From assembly GCF_003182275.1 (NCBI RefSeq), contig NZ_QGTR01000002.1, forward strand, positions 910,237 through 974,236: DNA of 64,000 nucleotides, read 5' to 3'. The stretch's first letter is position 1. Every line of letters starts with the position of its first letter. Below are positions 25,288 to 33,639 of this stretch, one piece after another. The DNA comes from Hoeflea marina. GTDB lineage: Bacteria; Pseudomonadota; Alphaproteobacteria; Rhizobiales; Rhizobiaceae. A model generated the notes under the pieces. It was not told the origin of the DNA. It made no database searches and saw nothing but the letters and a program-made list of their open reading frames with translations. The position numbers and the translations under genes are program-made.

Positions 25288-25861
25288 CGGCAATATCGAC
25301 GTGCGCGTCGATCTCGATCTGGGGGGCGCCGAGGAGGCGCTGGCGGAGCTCGAGAAGCGGGCGCAATCCTTCGGGGCTGCACTCGGTGGGGCTCTGAAAT
25401 CGGCGGTCATCGACGGCCGCAGCCTCGACGACGTGCTGCGTCAGCTCGCCACCCGGATGTCGGCCATCGCGCTCAATGCCGGGCTGGCGCCGCTGGAGCG
25501 GCTCATCGGCCAGACCGTGACCGGCCTGATCGGCAGCCTTGGGGCGGTCGCGCCCTTCGCCAAGGGCGGCGTGCCCGGGCGGCTTACGGCCTTTGCCGAG
25601 GGCGGCGTGGTCGGCGCGCCGACGCTGTTTTCCATGCCCGGCGGCGACACCGGCCTGATGGGCGAGGCGGGAGCGGAGGCGATCCTGCCGCTCCGGCGCG
25701 GGCCGGACGGCCGGCTCGGCGTGGCGGCCGGCGGTGGGCAGGCGCCGATGCAGATCACGTTTCAGGTGACGACGCCGGACGCCGCGAGTTTCCGCAAGTC
25801 GGAGGCGCAGATCACCGCCCTGCTGGCCCGCGCCGTCGGTCGCGGCTCACGCGGATTGTAG
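25277..25861 (+). CDS. GTA tail tape measure protein gp11
   Basis: A 194-residue protein: a helical N-terminal part (EEALAELEKRAQSFGAALGG), then the Gly-rich stretch characteristic of tape measures (PFAKGGVPGRLTAFAEGGVV and GEAGAEAILPLRRGPDGRLG) and a helical C-terminus. It matches RcGTA gp11, which is also short (about 220 residues) because GTA tails are short. It would set tail length and help DNA ejection. Confidence 0.9.
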   Translation: MADDGNIDVRVDLDLGGAEEALAELEKRAQSFGAALGGALKSAVIDGRSLDDVLRQLATRMSAIALNAGLAPLERLIGQTVTGLIGSLGAVAPFAKGGVPGRLTAFAEGGVVGAPTLFSMPGGDTGLMGEAGAEAILPLRRGPDGRLGVAAGGGQAPMQITFQVTTPDAASFRKSEAQITALLARAVGRGSRGL

Positions 25862-25870
25862 GAGGCTTGC

Positions 25871-26503
25871 ATGCAGGGCTTTCACGAGGTGCGGCTGCCG
25901 CTGAGGCTGGCGCTCGGCGCCAGCGGCGGACCGGCGCGGCGCACCGACATCGTGGCGCTGTCCAATGGCGGCGAGCACCGCAATGCCCGCTGGGCCGACG
26001 CGCGGCGGCGCTACGATGTCGGCACCGGCCTGCGGGCGGTGGAGGATCTCTATGCGCTCATCGCCTTCTTCGAGGCGCGGCGCGGGCAGTTGTTCGGCTT
26101 CCGCTTCCGCGATCCGATCGACCACGCTTCGGCGGGCTACGGCCAGGCCATCGCGGCCGGCGACCAGGCAATAGGCACCGGCGACGGGGCGAGGACAGTG
26201 TTCGAGCTCCTGAAAGCCTATGGCGACCCCGGCGGTTCGACGGTGCGGCGCATCGCCAAGCCGGTGGCGGGCTCGGTTCGCGTGGCGGTCGGCGGCCTGG
26301 CGCTGCCCGACGGGGCCTATGCGGTGGATGCCGCAAGCGGCCTGGTGACGCTCGCCGAGGCACCCGCGCCGGGGGTGGGGGTCAGCGCCGGCTACGAGTT
26401 CGACATTCCGGTGCGCTTCGACACCGACCGCGTCGAGATCAATCTGGCGGCTTTCCGCGCCGGTTCGGCGCCGAGCGTGCCGCTCGTGGAGATCAGGCCA
26501 TGA
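25871..26503 (+). CDS. GTA distal tail protein gp12 (DUF2460)
   Basis: A 210-residue protein with FHEVRLPLRLALGASGGPAR, TDIVALSNGGEHRNARWADA, DVGTGLRAVEDLYALIAFFE and QLFGFRFRDPIDH, the DUF2460 signature. It corresponds to RcGTA gp12, the distal tail ring joining tube and baseplate. AGGAGG lies upstream of the ATG. The stop overlaps the gp13 start (ATGA). Confidence 0.93.
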   Translation: MQGFHEVRLPLRLALGASGGPARRTDIVALSNGGEHRNARWADARRRYDVGTGLRAVEDLYALIAFFEARRGQLFGFRFRDPIDHASAGYGQAIAAGDQAIGTGDGARTVFELLKAYGDPGGSTVRRIAKPVAGSVRVAVGGLALPDGAYAVDAASGLVTLAEAPAPGVGVSAGYEFDIPVRFDTDRVEINLAAFRAGSAPSVPLVEIRP

Positions 26504-27390
26504 GACAGCTTCCCGACGATCTCGCAGTCCATCTCGAGGGCGAGGCGACGACGACGTGCCACGCCTGGCGGCTCACCCGCAGCGACGGGCTGGTGCTGGG
26601 CTTCACCGACCATGACCGCGACCTCGATTTCGCCGGCTGTCATTTTGCCGCCGAAAGCGGTTTTGTCGGCAGCGAGGTGGAGACGGGATTGGGGCTTGGC
26701 GCCGACTCGGCCGACGTGACGGGCGCGTTTTCCGCTGCCGCCATCACCACGGAGGATCTCACCGACGGCCGCTATGACAGCGCCCGGGTCGAGACCTTCC
26801 TGGTCAACTGGCAGAGCCCGGAGGCGCATCTGCTTGTCTCGACCCGCGAACTGGGCGAGGTGCGGGCCTCGGGCGACGCCTACCGGGCCGAGCTGCGCAG
26901 CCTGGCATCCCGCCTCGACCGGCCGCAGGGCCGCGTCTATGCCAGGCGCTGCGACGCCGATCTCGGCGACCATCGCTGCCGGGTGGCGCTCGACGATCCG
27001 GCCTTTGGCGGCGCGGGCACTGTGAGTGCTGTGCTCGACGAGAGCCGGCTCGCGGTGGCAGGCTTCGAAGGCTTTGCCGACGGCTGGTTCCGACACGGCC
27101 GGCTGCGGTTCGACACCGGGCGCTTTGCCGGGCTCAGCTTCGAGATTTCGGAGCATCGCGCCGGTCCGGGCGGAGTGACGCTGGAGCTGTGGTCGCCGCT
27201 GGCGGCTCTGCCGGAGCCCGAGTCGGCGGTGACGCTGACGGCAGGCTGCGACAAGCTGTTTGCCACCTGCTCCGAAAAGTTTGCCAATATACTGAACTTC
27301 CAGGGCTTTCCCTATCTGCCCGGCAGCGACTTCGCCTATGGCTACGCCGATGGCGACACCGTGCATGACGGCCGGCCGATCGTGCCATGA
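26500..27390 (+). CDS. GTA baseplate hub protein gp13 (DUF2163)
   Basis: A 296-residue protein with TCHAWRLTRSDGLVLGFTDH, GLGADSADVTGAFSAAAITT and DGRYDSARVETFLVNW (DUF2163). The C-terminal domain has four cysteines in YARRCDADLGDHRC and TAGCDKLFATCSEKF, followed by NILNFQGFPYLPG. In RcGTA the hub protein uses this cysteine set to hold an iron centre, and all four are present here. It starts at ATG 26500, overlapping gp12. Confidence 0.93.
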   Translation: MRQLPDDLAVHLEGEATTTCHAWRLTRSDGLVLGFTDHDRDLDFAGCHFAAESGFVGSEVETGLGLGADSADVTGAFSAAAITTEDLTDGRYDSARVETFLVNWQSPEAHLLVSTRELGEVRASGDAYRAELRSLASRLDRPQGRVYARRCDADLGDHRCRVALDDPAFGGAGTVSAVLDESRLAVAGFEGFADGWFRHGRLRFDTGRFAGLSFEISEHRAGPGGVTLELWSPLAALPEPESAVTLTAGCDKLFATCSEKFANILNFQGFPYLPGSDFAYGYADGDTVHDGRPIVP

Positions 27391-27851
27391 GCGGCGGGGC
27401 CGGGATGGAGGGCGTGGGCGGTCAGGGCGAGCGCGTGGTGGCGATCGCGCGCCTCTGGCTCGGCACGCCCTACCGCCACCAGGCGAGCCTCAGGAGCGTG
27501 GGCTGCGACTGCCTCGGCCTGATCCGCGGCGTCTGGGCCGAAGTCACAGGCACGCCCGCCGCCGAGCCGGGACCCTATGCGCCGGACTGGGCCGAGCGTG
27601 CCGGGCGCGAGCGGCTGATCGAGGCGGCGCGGGCCCATTGTGGCGAGGATTTGCCCCGGAGCGAGGCGCTGCCCGGCGACATCCTCGTCTTCCGCTGGCG
27701 CTCCGGATGCGCCGCCAAGCACGCAGGCATTCTCTCCGCGCCGGGCCGCTTCATCCACGCCTACGAGCAGGCGGGGGTTGTCGACTCGCCGCTGACGCCG
27801 GCGTGGAGCAGGCGGGTGGCCGCCGTGTTCCGGTTTCCGCCGGCGGCGTGA
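27387..27851 (+). CDS. GTA cell-wall peptidase gp14 (NlpC/P60)
   Basis: A 154-residue protein: AIARLWLGTPYRHQASLRSV, then GCDCLGLIRGVW with the catalytic Cys, GDILVFRWRSG, and the His in AKHAGIL. These are the NlpC/P60 motifs of RcGTA gp14, a baseplate enzyme that opens the recipient's peptidoglycan. The active-site residues are intact. The start overlaps the gp13 stop (ATGA). Confidence 0.92.
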   Translation: MSGGAGMEGVGGQGERVVAIARLWLGTPYRHQASLRSVGCDCLGLIRGVWAEVTGTPAAEPGPYAPDWAERAGRERLIEAARAHCGEDLPRSEALPGDILVFRWRSGCAAKHAGILSAPGRFIHAYEQAGVVDSPLTPAWSRRVAAVFRFPPAA

Positions 27852-27893
27852 CATCGCAGGGGTTCTCGAATTCTCCGGTGAGACGAGGCTGTC

Positions 27894-30800
27894 ATGGCTG
27901 TCATTCTCCTGCAGGCGGCGGGCGCCGCGCTGGGCGGCATTTTCGGGCCCGTGGGGGCGGCGATCGGCCAGGCGGCGGGCGCGCTCGCCGGCTCTCTGAT
28001 CGACCAGAGCCTGATCGCCTCCACCCGCACCATCCGCGGCCGCGGACTGTCCGGCGCCCGCATTCCGTCCGCCGACGAGGGCGCGCCGATCGCGCGCGTC
28101 TACGGCACCATGCGCATCGCCGGCACGCTGATCTGGGCGACGCGGTTCGAGGAGACGGTCAGCCGCGAGCGGCAGGGCGGCAAGGGCGGGCCGAAGGTGG
28201 AGACCTATCACTATCACGGCAATTTTGCCGTCGGGCTGTGCGAAGGCCCGATAGGACTGGTGCGCCGCGTCTGGGCCGACGGCCGCGAACTCGACCTCAC
28301 CACCATCGAGATGCGCATTCATCGCGGCGAGGCGTCGCAGATGCCCGATCCGCTGATCGAGGCCAAGCAGGGCGCGGGCCGGGCTCCGGCGTGGCGCGGG
28401 CTCGCCTATGCGGTGTTCGAGCGCCTGCCGCTTGACGATTTCGGCAACCGCATCCCGATGCTGCAGTTCGAGGTGGTGCGCGCCGTGGGCGGGCTGGAAC
28501 AGCGCATCGAGGCGGTGGCCGTCATCCCCGGCGCCACCGAGCACGGCTATGCGCCGACCCCGGTGTCGGAGCGGCCGCGCGCCGGCGAGAAGCGCTGGCT
28601 CAACCGCAATTCGAAGCGCGCCGACACGGACTGGACGGCCTCCATCGACGAGGTGCAGGCGCTGTGTCCGAATCTGAAATCGGTGGCGCTGGTCACCGCC
28701 TGGATGGGCACCGACTTGCGCGCCGGGCATTGCGAATTTCATCCTTCGGTCGAGGTGTCGTCGCGGCCGCGCGAGAGCCGGACCTGGCGGGTGGGCAACC
28801 TGACGCGCGCCACCGCGCGGCGGGTCGGCCGCATCGACGGCTCGCCCGCCTATGGCGGCACGCCCGACGACCGCGCCGTCATCGAGGCGATCACCGATCT
28901 GAAGGCACGCGGCCTCGAGGTGGTGCTGTATCCCTTCGTGCTGATGGACATCGTGCCCGGCAACGGCCTGCCGGATCCATATGGCGGGGCCGAACAGGCG
29001 GCATTGCCCTGGCGCGGACGGCTGACATGCATTCCGGCGCCCGGGCGGCCGGGCAGCCCCGACGGCACGGTGGCGATCGACGCCGGGATCGCCGCCCTCT
29101 GCGGCACTGCCGCGCCCGACGACATCCATGTCGCGGACGGCGCGGTCGGCTGGCGCGCCGGGATCGATGCCGGCTACCGGCGGATGATCCTGCACCATGC
29201 CGGGCTGGCGCAGGCCGCGGGCGGCGTCGACGGGTTCCTCATCGGCTCGGAGATGGTTGGCCTGACCCGGCTCAGGAACGCCGAGGGCGGTTTTCCCTTT
29301 GTCGACGCGCTGGCGGCACTCGCCGCCGACGTCAAGGCGATGCTGGGACCTGCGACCACGGTGACCTACGCGGCCGACTGGAGCGAGTATTCCGGCTTCC
29401 GGCCCGACGACGGTTCGGGCGACGTGCATTTCCATCTCGATCCGCTGTGGGCGAACCCCGCCATCGGCGCGGTCGGCATCGACAACTACATGCCGCTGTC
29501 GGACTGGCGCGACGGCGACCTCGACGCGGGCAACCCGGACGGCGCGGTGCACGCCAACGACCGGGCGGCGCTCAGGGCGGCGATCGAAGGCGGCGAGGGA
29601 TTCGACTGGTCCTACCGCGACGCGGGAGAGCGCGCCGACCGGCTGCGCACGCCGATCGGCGACGGCCTTGCCGGCAAGGACTGGGTCTACCGGGTCAAGG
29701 ACATCCGCGGCTGGTGGCAGAACCCGCATTTCGACCGGGTCGGCGGCGCGGAACGGACCGAACCGACCGCCTGGGTCCCGCGGTCGAAGCCGGTCTGGTT
29801 CACCGAACTCGGCTGCCCGGCCGTCGACAAGGCGGCGGGCCAGCCAAATGTGTTTCCGGATCCGAAATCGGCGGAGGGCGGGCTGCCGCATTTTTCCACC
29901 GGCGCCCACGACGACGCGGCGCAGCGCGGCTTTCTCTCCGCCCATCTCGACCACTGTGCTGGGCCCGCCAATGCCGACGGCATGGTCGAGACCGGCCGCA
30001 TCCATCTCTGGGCCTGGGACGCGCGGCCCTATCCGGCGTTTCCGGCGCGCGCCGACCTCTGGGCCGACGGCGGCCACTGGCGCACCGGCCACTGGCTTAA
30101 CGGCCGGCTCGGCACGGCCGATCTCGGCGAACTGATCGGCGCCATCCTCGCCGACGCGGGATTCGCCGATTTCGACGTCAGTGGCGTCGACGGCGCCGTG
30201 TCCGGCTATGTGGCGGGCGACGCCAGTTCGGCGCGTGCGCTGCTCGCCCCGCTCATCGACGCCTTCGCCATCGACGTCCATGAGGGGCCGGGGGGCCTGG
30301 TCTTCGTCTCGCGGCTTCGCGGCGGACGGGCGGCCGAGGCGCTCGCGGTCATCGCCGACCCGGTTGATGGACCGCTCGCCGAGGAGACGCGGGCGCAGGA
30401 GAGCGAGCTCGCCAACGAGGCGGTGATCGGCTTCATCGATCCCGACATCGACCACGGTCCGGCCAGCGCGCGCTCGCGGCGGCTGTCGGGGCCGCCCAAT
30501 CTCCGGCAGTGGGCGTTGCCGGCGGCGCTTGATGCCGGACTGGCGCGACGGACGGCGGACGACTGGTTGCGCGACCACTGGGCCGGACGACGGCGGTTGA
30601 GCTTCGCGCTGCCGCCGAGCAGGCCGGACATCGAGGCAGGTGACATCGTCCGGCTGACGCTCGCTGGCGCCCCCGGCGGGCGCTTCCGGGTGCTCCGCGT
30701 CGAGGACGGCGTGAGCCGCCGGGTGGAGGCGGTGGGCCACGTGGCCCTGCCGGCGCGCGACGACGGCGCGGCGATCGATGCCCGCGCCTCCGACGCGGCG

Positions 30801-31739
30801 AGCTTCGGCTTTGCCCCGGACCTGGTGCTGATGGACCTGCCGCTGATCACCGGCCAAGACGAGACCGGATGGGCCTGCGCCGCCGGCCATGTCCGGCCCT
30901 GGCGTCCGCTGGTGGTCTCGAGTTCGGTCGAGACCGAAGGCTTCGTCGAGCGTGTGCGGCTCGACATACCGGCGCGCATGGGGACACTGGCCGAAGCCTT
31001 GCCGCCGGGCAGGCTGGAGGGCGTCGTCGACCGCAGCCATGCGCTCGAGCTCGATCTCGATTTCGGCGGGCTGTCGAGCGTGTCGCGCGCGGCGCTGCTC
31101 GATGGCGGCAATGCGGCGGCGGTGCTTTCGGCCACCGGGACCTGGGAGGTGCTGCAGTTCGAGGCGGCCACGGAGACGGCGCCGGGCCGCTGGCGGCTGG
31201 AACGGCTGCTGCGCGGCCAGGCCGGCAGCGGCGACGCCATGCGGGCGGGCGCCGAGATGGGCGCGCGCTTCGTGCTCCTCGACGCCGCGGTGCGGCCGCT
31301 GGGGCTGGCCGCCGACGCGGCGGGGCTTGCCCGCAACTATGTCGTCGATGCTGCCGGGCAGCCGCCGGGCGAGGCGGAGCCGCAGCTCTTTGCCGGCGGG
31401 CTGAGAGCGCTGATGCCGCTGGCGCCGGCGCATCCGCGGGCCCGCCGCGACGCGGCGGGCATTCGCGTGAGCTGGGTGCGGCGCGACCGCATCGGCGCCG
31501 ACAGCTGGACGCCGGTGGAGATCGGCAACGCCGAGGGCTTCGAGCGCTACCGTATCGAGATTCTCTCGGGCGGCGCGGTGGTCCGCAGCGCGGAAACCGA
31601 GGCGCCGGAATGGCTCTACCAGACGGTCGACGAACTCGCCGATGCCGGCGACGGCCTCACCGAGCTGACGTTCCGCGTCAGCCAGGCGGGGCGGCATGTG
31701 CCGTGGGGGATCGCCCGCACGGCGACTGTTTCACTGTGA
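27894..31739 (+). CDS. GTA megatron / tail fibre hub protein gp15
   Basis: A 1281-residue protein close in length to RcGTA gp15. The N-terminus is hydrophobic and Gly/Ala-rich (AALGGIFGPVGAAIGQAAGA). Then come the beta-rich baseplate segments (IPSADEGAPIARVYGTMRIA, YHYHGNFAVGLCEGPIGLVR), a TIM-barrel-like domain about residues 430-800 (PFVLMDIVPGNGLPDPYGG, GVDGFLIGSEMVGLTR, KPVWFTELGCPAVDK), a phage-tail-type domain and a C-terminal fibronectin-like region. It is the central fibre and tip that contacts the recipient cell. No frame break was seen over 3.8 kb, so the largest tail gene is fully preserved. Confidence 0.93.
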   Translation: MAVILLQAAGAALGGIFGPVGAAIGQAAGALAGSLIDQSLIASTRTIRGRGLSGARIPSADEGAPIARVYGTMRIAGTLIWATRFEETVSRERQGGKGGPKVETYHYHGNFAVGLCEGPIGLVRRVWADGRELDLTTIEMRIHRGEASQMPDPLIEAKQGAGRAPAWRGLAYAVFERLPLDDFGNRIPMLQFEVVRAVGGLEQRIEAVAVIPGATEHGYAPTPVSERPRAGEKRWLNRNSKRADTDWTASIDEVQALCPNLKSVALVTAWMGTDLRAGHCEFHPSVEVSSRPRESRTWRVGNLTRATARRVGRIDGSPAYGGTPDDRAVIEAITDLKARGLEVVLYPFVLMDIVPGNGLPDPYGGAEQAALPWRGRLTCIPAPGRPGSPDGTVAIDAGIAALCGTAAPDDIHVADGAVGWRAGIDAGYRRMILHHAGLAQAAGGVDGFLIGSEMVGLTRLRNAEGGFPFVDALAALAADVKAMLGPATTVTYAADWSEYSGFRPDDGSGDVHFHLDPLWANPAIGAVGIDNYMPLSDWRDGDLDAGNPDGAVHANDRAALRAAIEGGEGFDWSYRDAGERADRLRTPIGDGLAGKDWVYRVKDIRGWWQNPHFDRVGGAERTEPTAWVPRSKPVWFTELGCPAVDKAAGQPNVFPDPKSAEGGLPHFSTGAHDDAAQRGFLSAHLDHCAGPANADGMVETGRIHLWAWDARPYPAFPARADLWADGGHWRTGHWLNGRLGTADLGELIGAILADAGFADFDVSGVDGAVSGYVAGDASSARALLAPLIDAFAIDVHEGPGGLVFVSRLRGGRAAEALAVIADPVDGPLAEETRAQESELANEAVIGFIDPDIDHGPASARSRRLSGPPNLRQWALPAALDAGLARRTADDWLRDHWAGRRRLSFALPPSRPDIEAGDIVRLTLAGAPGGRFRVLRVEDGVSRRVEAVGHVALPARDDGAAIDARASDAASFGFAPDLVLMDLPLITGQDETGWACAAGHVRPWRPLVVSSSVETEGFVERVRLDIPARMGTLAEALPPGRLEGVVDRSHALELDLDFGGLSSVSRAALLDGGNAAAVLSATGTWEVLQFEAATETAPGRWRLERLLRGQAGSGDAMRAGAEMGARFVLLDAAVRPLGLAADAAGLARNYVVDAAGQPPGEAEPQLFAGGLRALMPLAPAHPRARRDAAGIRVSWVRRDRIGADSWTPVEIGNAEGFERYRIEILSGGAVVRSAETEAPEWLYQTVDELADAGDGLTELTFRVSQAGRHVPWGIARTATVSL

Positions 31740-31756
31740 ACCGAAGGAGAGACGAC

Positions 31757-31963
31757 ATGAACGAGATCAAGCCATGGTACCAGTCGAAGGCCGTGTGGGG
31801 CGCGCTGATCGCGGTGGCCGCGTCGGCCGTGCGCGTCGGCGGCATCGAGCTGGGCCTCGAGGATCAGGGCCAGCTGGCCGACGCGGCGGTCAGCCTCGCC
31901 GGCACGATCGGCGGGCTGCTGGCGCTCTACGGCCGGGTGTCGGCGAAGAACCGCATCGGGTGA
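31757..31963 (+). CDS. Small holin-like membrane protein at the end of the GTA operon
   Basis: A 68-residue protein beginning MNEIKPWYQSKAVWGALIAV, with two hydrophobic stretches (about 13-30 and 42-58) separated by a short acidic loop (ELGLEDQGQ) and a basic C-terminus. Small proteins beginning KPWYxSKxxWG occur near phage tail and lysis genes and are often holin-like. GGAGA precedes the ATG, 17 bp after the gp15 stop. A role in cell release is an inference. Confidence 0.7.
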   Translation: MNEIKPWYQSKAVWGALIAVAASAVRVGGIELGLEDQGQLADAAVSLAGTIGGLLALYGRVSAKNRIG

Positions 31964-32091
31964 GGGTGCGCCGCGCCTCCCATGTGGCATGGCTGGAAAT
32001 CGGCGACCTCCTGCCTTATACTGATGCGCAAGCCGGGCGCATGACGACTTCAGCGTCGCGCGGCATGCCTCAGCTAGGCAGGGGGTGACTT

Positions 32092-32346
32092 TTGCAACGG
32101 ACATTCTCGGTCAAGGCCCTTTGGGATGCGGAGGCGAAGGTCTTCGTCTCGGAGAGCGATATTGAAGGACTTCACATTGAGGCGGAGACCATCGAGGCCT
32201 TCGAGGCCGTGATGCATGACGCAGCGATTGATCTGATTGTTGCCAATCATGTGTCAGAGGAGGATCTGGCATCGCGTCCTCTCCGCGATCTGATCCCGGC
32301 CATCCTCTGGGAGCGGCCAGATGCCACAAAGCTGGCTGTCGCCTGA
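32092..32346 (+). CDS. DUF1902 (HicB-like) antitoxin
   Basis: An 84-residue protein: FSVKALWDAEAKVFVSESDI, EGLHIEAETIEAFEAVMHDA, then a polar tail. This is the DUF1902 relative of the HicB partial RNase H fold, found paired with HicA toxins. It begins with TTG, preceded by AGGGGGTGAC. It overlaps the toxin gene by 26 nt, and the antitoxin-first order differs from classical hicAB. No DNA-binding domain is visible, so autoregulation is uncertain. Confidence 0.78.
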   Translation: MQRTFSVKALWDAEAKVFVSESDIEGLHIEAETIEAFEAVMHDAAIDLIVANHVSEEDLASRPLRDLIPAILWERPDATKLAVA

Positions 32347-32545
32347 GGTGGCTCCTGGCTACTATCTGTCCGTATGCCAGGCACTTGCCGAAGCGGGTTT
32401 TCGATATGTTCAGAATGCCAAGGGTTCGCATGAGAAATGGAAACACACGGGCACCGGCAAGATCATCTTGGTGCCGCACAATCTGAAAAGCCGACACACG
32501 GCCAATGCGATCCTGAAGGACGCAGGTCTTCCCAAGAAGTTCTGA
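32321..32545 (+). CDS. hicA: HicA family mRNA interferase toxin
   Basis: A 74-residue protein with the HicA double-stranded-RNA-binding-like fold: VCQALAEAGFRYVQNAKGSH, catalytic His in GSHEKWKH, then GKIILVPHNLKSRHTANAIL and KDAGL. It would cleave mRNA when free of its DUF1902 partner, whose gene it overlaps. The N-terminus is about 10 residues longer than minimal HicA proteins. The pair lies directly behind the GTA operon on the same strand. Confidence 0.82.
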   Translation: MPQSWLSPEVAPGYYLSVCQALAEAGFRYVQNAKGSHEKWKHTGTGKIILVPHNLKSRHTANAILKDAGLPKKF

Positions 32546-32673
32546 GCGACAGCACATTCGGTATATGCGGGCCTGCTGCTCCGCCGAATTCCCCTTTCCA
32601 TTCATGCCTCGTTCAGGCAGGTTTCGCTATTGAGACAGTCATGCTCGATCACGCAATGCCCAAAGGCCCGACA

Positions 32674-32922
32674 ATGACCCGGACGTTCCTCCATTCCGCC
32701 CTGCTGGCGCTCCTGTTGGCGCTGTCGCCGCTGGCCGCCCACCCGGCGCTCGCGGGCGACTGTTCGGGCGCGGCAAGCCAGGTCGCGGCGCAGACCGGCG
32801 GCCAGGTGCTCTCGGTCTCCGCCAAGAGCCAGGGCGGCGGCACCGTCTGCCAGGTGACCGTGCTCATTCCGGGAAACGGCAACGAGCGGCCGAAGAAGAA
32901 GACCGTGACCGTTCGAGAATGA
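32674..32922 (+). CDS. feuN: FeuN-like small periplasmic protein
   Basis: An 82-residue protein with a Sec signal peptide (MTRTFLHSALLALLLALSPL, cleavage near ALAGD) and a mature domain with two cysteines (GDCSGAAS, GTVCQVTV) and a PepSY-like strand pattern (GGQVLSVSAKSQGGGTVCQV). In Sinorhizobium the small periplasmic FeuN is encoded just upstream of feuPQ and restrains the FeuQ sensor; size, export signal and position all fit. The ATG at 32674 has AAAGG at good spacing; a longer frame starts at 32641. The call rests mainly on gene order. An imperfect inverted repeat, TGCCTCGTTCAGGCA, lies about 70 bp upstream. Confidence 0.62.
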   Translation: MTRTFLHSALLALLLALSPLAAHPALAGDCSGAASQVAAQTGGQVLSVSAKSQGGGTVCQVTVLIPGNGNERPKKKTVTVRE

Positions 32923-32967
32923 ACTGCGGCCTGCCCGCCGCCCGAACCCCCATACGGAGATCCGACC

Positions 32968-33639
32968 TTGCGCATACTGGTAGTCGAGGACGACAAGGAC
33001 CTGAACCGGCAGCTCTGCGAGGCGCTGGTGGAGCAGGGCTATGTGGTCGATCGCGCCTTCGACGGCGAGGAGGGGCATTTCCTCGGCGACACCGAACCCT
33101 ATGACGCGGCCATTCTCGATATCGGTCTTCCGGAGATGGACGGCATCACGGTGCTGGAGAAATGGCGCGCCGAGGGCCGGCTGATGCCGGTGCTGATCCT
33201 GACGGCGCGCGACCGCTGGAGCGACAAGGTGTCGGGCATCGACGCCGGCGCCGACGACTATGTCACCAAGCCGTTCCATGTCGAGGAGGTGCTGGCCCGC
33301 ATCCGCGCCCTGATCCGCCGCGCCTCCGGCCTGGCTTCGTCCGAAATCGCCTGCGGCCCGGTCCGACTCGACACCAAGGCGTCAAAGGCCAGCGTCAACG
33401 GCACCACGCTGAAGCTGACCTCGCACGAGTTCCGGCTGCTCTCCTATCTGATGCATCATCTGGGCGAGGTGGTCTCGCGCACCGAACTGGTCGAGCACAT
33501 GTACGACCAGGATTTCGACCGGGATTCGAACACCATCGAGGTGTTTGTCGGCCGGCTGCGCAAGAAGATCGGCGTCGATCTGATCGAGACGGTGCGCGGC
33601 CTCGGCTACCGGATGCAGGCGCCGGACAATGCGGGCTAG
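32968..33639 (+). CDS. feuP: FeuP-like OmpR-family response regulator
   Basis: A 223-residue protein. The receiver domain (1-115) has the acidic pair EDD, phospho-acceptor Asp51 in ILDIGLPEMDG and Lys in YVTKPFHVEE. A winged helix follows (about 128-220) with LTSHEFRLLSYLMHH and NTIEVFVGRLRKKIG. The start codon is TTG, preceded by GGAG. In Sinorhizobium FeuP controls ndvA (cyclic glucan export) and an intact FeuN-FeuP-FeuQ balance is essential. The 3' end overlaps the sensor gene by 11 nt. Confidence 0.82.
   Translation: MRILVVEDDKDLNRQLCEALVEQGYVVDRAFDGEEGHFLGDTEPYDAAILDIGLPEMDGITVLEKWRAEGRLMPVLILTARDRWSDKVSGIDAGADDYVTKPFHVEEVLARIRALIRRASGLASSEIACGPVRLDTKASKASVNGTTLKLTSHEFRLLSYLMHHLGEVVSRTELVEHMYDQDFDRDSNTIEVFVGRLRKKIGVDLIETVRGLGYRMQAPDNAG

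Noticed and set aside
27342-31697. 1451-residue minus-strand open frame
   Set aside because: It lies opposite gp13-gp15 and has the Arg/Gly/His-rich, motif-free composition of antisense frames. The plus-strand GTA proteins are recognisable throughout.
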